From: Symsagittifera roscoffensis
Taxonomy: Eukaryota > Xenacoelomorpha > Acoela > Convolutidae
NCBI RefSeq assembly: GCF_963678635.1
Contig: NC_087070.1
Location: 54,910,617 to 54,974,616, forward strand
Direction: 5' to 3'
Length of the DNA stretch: 64,000 bases
Position 1 is the stretch's first letter; every line of letters begins with the position of its first letter. The position numbers and the translations under genes are program-made. The notes under the pieces were generated by a model. That model had not been told where the DNA came from and ran no database searches. It saw nothing but the letters and a program-made list of their open reading frames with translations. Positions 24,001-31,600 of this stretch are shown here, one piece after another.

Positions 24001-25116
24001 CCAGAGCAAAACGAGGTACCGAAGTGGATGGAACCGGATCGACCAACACCACCGGAAACCAGGACGGGCAATCGTAAACGCACAGGCATGAGGTACAATA
24101 GGTACGGGGATGACTTCTTGATCGATAAGATACAGCCAGAAAAGTTAAGCGATGAACTACTAGGCGTAGGCGAACTGGAAGCTGGAGAGGAATGGCAGGT
24201 CATTGACGATGGTGGACATTATCCGCAGGATGATTACTCGACGCCAGAAGTGGAGACGGATCTCGAGCAGGGTGAAATAGAAAGGAGGGAGAATACGAAC
24301 TTGAGGATTCTAGAGTGGATGCGTGATGTCAAAGACGAGGGTCACGAAGGACAAAGCATGCAGCAAGTCGATGTATCAGCAGCAAAGTACATGAAGACAG
24401 CGGAGCCTCTTTTCGGATGGACAGCAACAGACAGGCCACTGGACATCCCTAAAGACAATTCAGACCCGACTACATCGACGGGGACGTCGATAAATATTTT
24501 TGTCCGGGGAGTGGGGGTAGGACTTACCCACACCGAAAATTCGATGATAAAGAAGCTCAAGGAAGTGAGGGAAACAAGCGGATTGGAACTGGAGGAAGAA
24601 GAACCAGAGCCTACCATAGGAAGGAATTTCAAAACGAAATTCGAAATACCCAATGAATACTCAGAGAACATCATGATAACGGATAGCGACTTCATCCTGT
24701 CAAACAGGACCAGCGCGATCTGCATCACGGCGGACATGAGTTTCAAATCAAGATTGGAGGCTGACTTCAAAAGAGAATACCAGAACGTAGAGTTTCTGTT
24801 CAGACAGAGGCCAGGATTGGGAGGCATGGCGGCGCTTCCACCGTCAGTGGCACAAGTCCCGGGCAAATACCTCTGCTTCCTAGTAACGAGAGTCAACGAC
24901 AGGAACACAATTGATCCCGAACACGTGATATTGGCTCTGACAAGACTACGCGACTTCATGATTGAAAGAGGAATATTGGAGGTCTCGGTGCCGGTGTACG
25001 ACCCAAACAGGGGCAAACTGAGCTCGAGGGAATTGTACGCCATTCTTCATGTGGTCTTTGCAGAAACGGAGATAGTGGTGCATCTTCACAAGAAGTACTA
25101 CTTGAGCATCGCCTGA
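18082..25116 (+). CDS. pol: Pol polyprotein (nucleocapsid knuckles, protease, RT, RNase H, integrase)
   Basis: 2344 codons. In order: two CX2CX4HX4C zinc knuckles (~40-53, ~92-105); aspartic protease LLDTGA with D399; reverse transcriptase with LDLGSAFWQ (D820) and YVDD (885-888); RNase H beginning TDAS (~1034) and ending near HQNADSLSKK; an unassigned, highly charged linker (~1165-1530); integrase HHCC zinc domain (~1574-1616), then D1641, D1700 and E1736, the last two in DX35E spacing; and a GPY/F-like KKWRGPF (~1880). Residues ~1910-2344 are an acidic tail of unknown function, beyond the usual end of gypsy pol. RT, RNase H and integrase catalytic residues are present. It copies element RNA to DNA and integrates it. 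Expression probably depends on the upstream stop, since gag and pol share a frame. Confidence 0.95.
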   Translation: MLMKPKKYSYSENRNTQGGSQPQRSSWYKPRDDMDKRRSCANCGSADHHVADCTKYKQGMKSLGYAPDEEDMSQMEEHKYYNGLIIKIGARCFFCNQEGHFRMDCPLFWEAVKDQNHPKHKLALAAVQNQRNRQNEFESRNLGAPNTELPTKTVKAVTHVSGALESAAGSSLEINYERAATEAIAKVKQDLAAKEIEQRLKLEIERQNFNEALTGTNVVPEARTGSTKNGNCNTVKMVTGKPFGISKIGARIMSIITVGGHEVTRNLSEPSDQTLMHIDVYADYLSGISPRTTSRALRALLTRGGSKSVRVDNRYTEAYGPHEVMLNIDGINIYTKTMITCDEDLIGQIYVGKEELKVRSIGHCAMLEEDAMHIGTEADVTGHVLDISGKKTQLRGLLDTGAVLSVIPIETWERMGFNKDDLIDSRIRLSAANKGALRVLGRTPIIALNLGERNLWMSFIVVENLDESDQFILGRDFIRNFDVTIDLNNAMFRIRNPDRRYAIKPVNLIMANENKAPVFLSRRVRLKANEAAIVSLRMKNYNELSDNKQVCIVPNPNSQSAAVLGRSFSITKSGLCVSVLLNTLDIPITIQRGRKLGYALPVKTRYETIENLKQNEVVDCPNHRDKICILRRLQKIKYSSGLIKSLKSETDDGLSSCSNFPERPTLDEMQTDKPVLPEIEHLRGKLKDEQLEAIKDVLERNEEVFSRHKADIGCCNFVEHEIELEENAVPHREGARRMTPHKSDACRKEIETLLEYDMIEPSKSPWACGVVMAKKKGDQLRFCCDFRYLNSVTVKDAYPIPRIDESLSKLGDAKFFTTLDLGSAFWQVPLRKQDRDKTGFACELGLFQWKRMPFGLCNATATFQRLMAHALIGVTKKYGNLVMCYVDDVVIATPTLEDHIERLDEVFACMKRSGLKCKPSKCEILKDSIKYLGRMVDKHGIRPDPDAVEAVLTWKSPKTEHQLMSFLGFANYYREFIKGYADKVYPMQQLMRHKGKKFTWNNAAEESFQRIKKELCEAPVLGMPTEKGMYVLDTDASVVAISGVLHQEQEWNGKTVLRPIAYGSKVLSDTEMKYGAPKAEMFAVVTFVEKYRAYLGSEPFKLRVDNRALSWLKTYSMDQSYIGRWIVRLDGYNMIIEHRTRDKHQNADSLSKKTEFYERQEQREADRPEIKDGFSFMDKETYDSLPLTRWLDKSGKPIEDHPELPKESLEKTILKKSRGIPVGIMLKSKIVRETLKAKGHDLTQVEEGTVQIDEDLMRLLEKLSDDKPVIQGKSQEAPELTILRREKTVNNTDVSKGITTDSKEVVRSLVEKIPEKILEQTKVRDKKVTFREEIEHLGLDQESGEWSRFMKEDETGEGKLSGERKEWDEDSDESSEDQDSLCMILAEEKMRQHDRELQTDPSSGTYNLEMQEVRGGTELEKIAVSRKPLRELSCNSNVRTNLVPEDDMKIMKRIICVKLSDDIHNPGEMNGQIMALKEHVKARYRLSDLIRAQKNDKMTSNLSKWIHSGVKEKGELEEDSYKILSQFYKEKRDLLYHTAEGVVACKRRDEEKILHKHNLIILPQLYQTEVLFRSHDQMGHQGIDKVQQRILHRFDWLGMRKACERWVNACLACLQVKDPRKMKFPLKSVESSEFNEVVQIDHQKICMTESGYNQILVIIDHFTKLAEAVPCQTASAEETCDHLITHWISRYGCPMTFQSDNGKAFVGDLTKELMKRSHIAQAHSTTYHPQTNGLVERQNRTLVNMLRVYCSRYMTDWDKYLPQVVGAYNSTQHSTTGISPFMMLTGRERAMPLTFFYPEYEGKRTSPQAYVKEAIKRQQELNELCRRNTAQAQTRQRKKYDEKILRAKPYEVGQYVWVFQNVIPPKGTKKLLKKWRGPFMITEVHQQGRFYRLSTGRAAHYENLKPHVPSPEDWCLPKDMEGLDYLVVEPACEVNEKGTREKNDGNENLSLDDNEKIEVESDAGSFVKEDWNDPEQNEVPKWMEPDRPTPPETRTGNRKRTGMRYNRYGDDFLIDKIQPEKLSDELLGVGELEAGEEWQVIDDGGHYPQDDYSTPEVETDLEQGEIERRENTNLRILEWMRDVKDEGHEGQSMQQVDVSAAKYMKTAEPLFGWTATDRPLDIPKDNSDPTTSTGTSINIFVRGVGVGLTHTENSMIKKLKEVRETSGLELEEEEPEPTIGRNFKTKFEIPNEYSENIMITDSDFILSNRTSAICITADMSFKSRLEADFKREYQNVEFLFRQRPGLGGMAALPPSVAQVPGKYLCFLVTRVNDRNTIDPEHVILALTRLRDFMIERGILEVSVPVYDPNRGKLSSRELYAILHVVFAETEIVVHLHKKYYLSIA

Positions 25117-25461
25117 GTCAGGTACACGGGAGCGTCGAGTCGGGTGTGAGGGAAGAATCTTGAGCTAGGTATTGGGGTACGAAACAGGTAAGGGATCTCA
25201 TGGGTGATTGGCATGACAATTATCATTTTAAATGAATGATGGTGCTAAAACATAAAATGTGTCTGCATGTTTTTTAGAACATTCAAATTGAATCATTTTA
25301 GTAGGGTGAAAAGGGGAGGGTTTTTAATCATAAAAGTAATGGGGCTTTCTGGTTAGGAACACAGTTCGTCGGTCTAAATATCGGGTGTTATTTTCAGATT
25401 GATTTGTTGATCTCAAATTGACTACTCATCTGTATTTAATCAAAAGAAGAGAACGACATCT

Positions 25462-25574
25462 CAAGAAAACTCAAGTTGCTCAAGAAAACTCAAGTTGCTC
25501 AGGTAAAACTCAAGTTGCTCAGGTAAAACTCAAGTTGCTCAGGTAAAACTCAAGTTGCTCAGGTAAAACTCAAG
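25462..25574 (+). repeat. 20-bp tandem repeats upstream of ORF3
   Basis: About 5.6 units of AGGTAAAACTCAAGTTGCTC; the first two have CAAGAAAAC in place of CAGGTAAAAC. Each of the last four carries CAG/GTAAAA, which fits a 5' splice-donor consensus, at 25502, 25522, 25542 and 25562. The CTCAAG half of the unit recurs across the element. Possible roles include splice control or an internal regulatory array; none is shown. Confidence 0.9.
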
Positions 25575-25607
25575 TACTAATACTCAAAGAGTCAATCGAA
25601 GTCACAG
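25575..25607 (+). promoter_or_regulatory. Candidate splice acceptor for an ORF3 subgenomic mRNA
   Basis: TACTAATAC (25575-25583) resembles a branch-point sequence and is followed 20-30 bases later by CACAG (25603-25607), two bases before the ORF3 ATG at 25610. No long pyrimidine tract is present. If used with a donor in the leader it would make a spliced mRNA for ORF3, as env is expressed in retroviruses. This is inference. Confidence 0.3.
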
Positions 25608-25609
25608 AA

Positions 25610-28600
25610 ATGGCCGATCGATACTGGAAGTCCATGCCATCGGCTCTGAAAAAGCCCACACTTGACGAACTGTACAGACGGCTGAGAGATCTGGATTACA
25701 CTCAAGTGAACGAGAGAATGGCAGTGATGCTGAACGCCATCCTACAATTGGAGGATGAGGGCGAGTGTCGAGAGTCTGCGACGGAGGCGGTCTTGATGGT
25801 AGGCTACACCACTGAAGGGGTGTCCGATCAAGCACAGACCAGATGGCTGTCCTGGAACGTGGATGGAGCGATAAGGGGGTTCGATTTGGCGAGGAACCCT
25901 GGTCTAAACAACAACACAGAGTATGGCGCGGGGGAATTCCCACTACCGGCCAGACCATCAGTCAGGCCCGCGAGCCAGAGTACGAGTAAAGTACCGTCGA
26001 TGTCACGGGCACAGCAGACGGGGGAGGCTTATCCGGACGTCAGTGCCATGAAAAAAGAACTCGAGAGAACCCAGCGGGAGAAGAATAAGGCGAACCTCGA
26101 CCGGGATCAAGCGGTGCTCGAGAGGGATCAAGCGCGGAGAGAATTGGACATAATGAAGGCGGAACGGCTGCAGGCAGAAAGGGTGCGGGAGAATGCCGCG
26201 AATTGTGAGCAGCTGAAGCAGGCTCTCGAGAGAGACCAAGCAAAACTTGAGAGGATCCAGCAACAACAGCGCGAGCTCGATATGCAAAAAGGGGCTAGGC
26301 CCAAAGAGCGGGTAGTGACTGTCTCAAGGCCAGAGTCACGCATGGAGGTGGACGAAGCTCCTAGGTCAAAGGGACGATTCAACCTCGATCGTGCGGCGCA
26401 AGAACGTATGAATGAGGGCCTGGAGGTATGGATACCACCCGAATCAACGTCCTCCCTGCGTGCAATGGAGACTCAAGTAATACGACCATTGATGGACGTC
26501 GCGCTGCCTGGATACACACCGAGTTCGACCCCAGGTAGTAGTGGCGGCTCGTCACGGCTGAAAGAGTTGCAGGAGAGGTTACAGCTGAGGAATCGCGAGA
26601 GTCCGGTAAGAGTGGATTTACCCTCGACTTGGGGGGAACAGCCTGTCAGGAGTGTGATGATCTCGAGCTACAAGAAGAACACGGATGGGAGATATCGCAA
26701 GCACAATCGTATAGACTGGAATCCGGCGCAGAGAGAGAGAAGAGATTGCTTCCACGATGCGACTTGGGTGGAGTACTTCACGTATCCTCGAGTGCCTGAA
26801 GGCTCGGTTCACTTGATCATTGGAGACAGCTTGCTGCGGGTGCTGACCCGGATCCAATCCCATTGGCAAACGGGAATCTTGAGCTTCGCCGGAGCCGCAA
26901 CGCCGCAGATGTTAGCGACTCTTGAGATGCTAGGGATGGTGAGCGTGTACACAGTCACCCTGATGGTCGGGACGAATGATGTGTCAAGGGGGGAAGCGAG
27001 GAAGGTGACAAGGCTGCATGAAAAGATGAGCTGCATTCTCGAGGAGATACGGATCCAAATGGACCCGTCCATTCTCACGGTGTGTACTGTTCCCTACAAC
27101 ATGGGAGCGGATCAACATGCGGTAGAGATGAATACGAAAGTGCGCAGCCTGAACGAAACAATCAGGAAGATTCATCAGAGGAGTGTCCTTCCCCTTAGGC
27201 TACTGGACGTGGCTGAGCAAATGGAATTAACCTCTTTCCCTGACAATGCATCTGCGGATGGCATTCACTTTGACAGGCTCAGAGGGGTGGAATGGTTGAA
27301 CGACGTCTTTCAAAAGCATATATGCGCGCTAGAGACGGATTTGCTGGAAACAGCACAGGTCACGTTCGGGCCACCCCCAAACCCACCCTTCTTCAACCCG
27401 AGATCTTTGTCGAGTCGCTTGGGCGAGAGGGCCGATTCTAGAGATAGTGAGAGGAATAGCCGGGCCAAGTTGCCGAGCACCACGCCCATGGAAGCTGATG
27501 AAGTGACATCAGCAACTCCCCAGGGGTCGGTAATGTCCTCAGTGGTGGTTGCGGAGAAAAAGAGGTCAGAGAAGCCACTGGAGACCAGCAGACAGAAGTA
27601 TGAGGAGAAGGTCAAGGAACTGGATCTGGAAGACCTAGAGTGTAGACAGGAGCTAGCGAGGGCTTTGGGTCTTGAGCAGGTCTCACATGAAGACTTGGGG
27701 AGGCACAAGTGTGTGGACTGGTTGAAGGCTCATGAAACGCGTTTCTCGAGAGCGAAGTTGACAGAGACAGCAGACCTGAGTGGAATTCCCACTAGGTCGA
27801 TGATGGGACCAATTAATTACAGACCTCTCAAGTCCTTGGGGAGCCCGGGACTGGTGGTGGAGCCTCCCAAGCACCGGACCAGCATTGCCAGAATTAGAGT
27901 GGCCACTCCAGCACAGTTGAGAGTGGTCGACAAACTGATGAACCCAAGAGAGATGGAGTTACCAGACGCCGAATATGAAGGCGCAAAATTGGCCAATGAC
28001 CCCCGATATGGGAAACCCTGTGGGCAGGCGCAACTGGCCAAAACCTTAGCGGTCTACGACAGAGCAGACCCAGCTGCAGCAAGGGTGGTGATCGTGGCAG
28101 GATCAGATTTCGAAGGTACGTCTCCCAAGTTGTTTTGGCCAGAAACCCTGATATACACCTTGCCGGGTGCGGAACTGAACCAGATGTTGACCCTGGTAGT
28201 GGCAATAAAGTCAGAAATGCCCTGCGAACCTGAGTTACTGCTGTTTGCGGGGATGAACGATCATCTGCACGCAACGGGATTTCTTGAGCAGCTCAAGGGT
28301 GGTGAACCTACGCCAAAGAGGATCTGGGAGGCCATCCAGACTTTATTCGCGGCCATAAATGAAGTACAGGAGAATGTTGCCTCAAGATTCGGCGCCAAGA
28401 CAAGAGTGGCGTTCACAACATCCCCCGGGTACTCGAGCATGCCGCTGGCTCTGCAATTCGTGTACGCGATCTTGATCTTGATCGCAGAGGGGAATGGGTG
28501 GCGTGTCCTGATGGCAGCTCCCAACCGAGAATTGGAACCGACGAACTTGAGGCTGTGCAAGTCAGAACTCGCGGCAGCGTGGGCGGACGTCTCCCATGCA

Positions 28601-31600
28601 TTGAGAGGCTTTCACGAGTTGGCTGATATCCTCATCGTATTGGACGAGGTCCTCCTACTGGAAGTATCTAACTTTGCCAGGCAACTCAAGCTCAGCCCGA
28701 TCCTTAGGGATGATCACCCAGTGATAATTCACCTGACGGCTAGTCTGTGGTTTCGGGACATGGAGTTGACCATTACGAGCTCGACCAGCAGACCTAGAGG
28801 GCCAAACAACGAAAGGCAGAACGTGGCCACATCGGAGAAACAGCTGGAGTCGATGGGGAATCGGTTGGCGCAAGAGGGAGGCAGATGGCCCTTCTTAAGC
28901 CCAAGGTTGGAAAATGCCACGAGGAAAACAAGAGAGGATGCGCCGCCTCTGGTGAAGCAGATCTGGGAGTTTCTCGAGGAGCAACTGGGAAAAGCTGAGG
29001 AAAAGGGGATGACGGTTGGCAGGTTCGTCACGGCAGCCAATGAGGTCACGATTGGAGGATTTTGGAGAGAGCACGCGTGGGGTGAGCTGAAGACGAGGAG
29101 GGATCATGGGATTCTCGAGTTCTTGAGTCCTTGTTGGGGAAGAGAGTTCCTGACTGAGGTGTACAGTGCGAAGGAGACGATCTTTGATGCGTTTATACAG
29201 GAGATGTTGAATATGCCGATCAGCCTGTTGCTGGCGCTGTACCTGGTCTACCCAAGATACTTGTTTAATATGGGCCCCGCATACATGTTCAGTCGTGGTG
29301 TGGACGCCCTCAGAATAGATGGATACTTGACGTTAGTACTCCTGACCCACGGTGAACTGGCGTCATTTCACCGATTGATGAGGTATGGGGAGCCCCTGGC
29401 GATGGGAAGAACACACTCGAGTATTGAGACCTACTCGTACAAGTGTGCAGCCGGGCTAAGGACGCTGCTCGTGCAGTATCTACTGATGCAGAACAGGCAC
29501 CTGACTGGCGAAGAAAAGAGCCCGAAGACCAGAGAGGAGTGGAGAAAAGTGAATGGAGGCATGCCCCTATTAACGGATCTATGCCTGGCCATGAGATCGG
29601 ATCCCATGGGGATTATCCGGGGGCTGGGGGAGGTCGTGACTTGTATATATGGACCGGCTGTCACGTTCGCATTTCCAGATCCCTTGGTGACAGCTTATCG
29701 ATACTCCGTGACCCACGTGAGCCTCATAAGCGTACTGGATGGAACGACACTGAACTGGTGCCAGCAAGAGGTGCTAAGGGCACAAATGAGCAACACGGTG
29801 CTCTTCGGAAAGGTGAAGGATCCAGAGTTGATCGTGTACAGTTTCCGAGGACAAATGCAATGCCGGATGGGAGGCAAGCGCGAGGGCCCCATCGAAACTT
29901 ACCCCAAGTTTTGGAACTTGAATCCCTTGGCAGCCAATGGACAAGAAATCTTGAGAATCCCTGCATGGACAAAAAGTTTCGAGTTGGTGAAAAAGGAGCT
30001 GGAAGCGATATTGGAGAGAGAAGCCCTACCGACGAGCATTCCCGAGTTCCCCATAGTGAGGAGAATGACCCTAGGGATGAACAGTTCCCTGGTTGTCCCA
30101 TCCTCCTACGCGAGAACCACGACTGAAGAACGGCAGAAGGAGTTTACTGACGGCTGGGATCCGCTCTTCATCGGCTATACTGCAGCAATTTATTTCCATA
30201 CTAGCGATGTGAAGATAAACTCATGGACGACTCAAGCCAAGAAAATCAGAGGATCGATGCCCCCTAAATTCGACGTGCGAGATACCTTGAGAGTACTTAA
30301 GCGGGCAGGCCTAGAGAACCAGCTGCCGGTATGGGACGACGGCAGGATGATAGTGGAAGAAGGGCATGTAGCACTGAAAGCAGACGCGATGCTATTTGCC
30401 ACAAGGAAGTACCGGGCACCTTACGGACTTGAGCTGATGGAGCGTAATAGGGAAGGAAAGAAGTTAGATGCAGCAGGTCCATTGTACGTGGCACTGACAA
30501 AAGGTGAGGCGACGAGTTCAGCGACACCATCACCCCTTCCAGTAGACATCCCTGGGGATAAAAAGAGTGGCACCGTGGCAGATCGATTCAAGAGGATCTT
30601 TGAGAGAAGGGAAGCAGAGTCAGGAGACGAAAGCATGGATGAAACCCTCAGTGAGGCAGGAGAGGATATGGAAGTGGGAAACACACCGGAGCAAAAGCCA
30701 ACGGAAGTGGAATTCACAGCGCAGGAATTGTTGAAAGACCTGAGTGAAGAAAACTGGGCAGATACTCCCACGCCACCTTTGACCTCGTCCCCTCGCAAGT
30801 ACCCGGAAATGTCGTTGACAAGCGAGAATCCCAACATGGGAATGATCTTCTTGAGTACGGAGAGGAGGGAGAAGAATACCTTCGAGGGAAACAGAGACGC
30901 CTTCCTGGGCACTCTGGATGGAGATGCTTGGCAAAAGTTCTTGAGCGAATTCAATCGAGAAGTGGATGAAGACACCACGTTGGATAATTTCAAAGAAGAA
31001 CTGTGGGACACGGTGGTGAAGTTTGGTGAGCCTGTCCTGGTGGGGACGGGTTTAGAAGAGAAAGCTAGAGTGGAACTACTGAACAAAATGGTCGAGTTGA
31101 GAAAGTCAAGAAAGACCAGAGAAGACAAATGTAAAGACAGCTCTACTCCGAAACAGAAAACTGACAATAAGATAATTAAGTGTACAAGGGGGGATAAGGT
31201 AGGAACTAGTAATATGATTAAAAGTACTAATATCCTTAAGGCTCGAGCAGGGGGGAGGCAAGAGTTGGCTGGAGAAAAGGAAGTTGAATCAGTGATGATA
31301 CCAATGACGCCCCCAAGCAAAGACGTGAGGTCTCGCAAGAGGAAGAGAGATGTGGAGGGAATGGGCAGTCCTTCAGCTGACGCGGTCTCGGAAAAAGACT
31401 TGAGAGAGACGGCTCCCATGGTTCTGGCGCGATGGAAAACGGCAGCCTACAAGAGTAGCTACGAACCGAGGAAACTGCTCGACATAGAAAAAGAAATGGA
31501 GAATCCCACTAGTTCCGTGACGGAGGAGGATTTCAAACCTCAAAGAATAAAAATGAAGCGAGGTTCGACGAGCGGGCAGACCTGGGAAGTAGATGTTGGC

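Larger units (their letters stand above)
25117..25609 (+). other. Spacer between pol and ORF3
   Basis: 493 bp, AT-richer than the coding parts, without a significant open frame. Its last 150 bp hold the 20-bp repeats and acceptor-like signals listed separately. ORF3 is in a different frame from pol, so it needs its own mRNA or reinitiation. Confidence 0.7.

Noticed and set aside
29443-30126. 227-codon plus-strand frame inside ORF3
   Set aside because: Overlaps ORF3 in another frame, is rich in Arg and Gly as expected of a shifted purine-rich frame, and has no motif.
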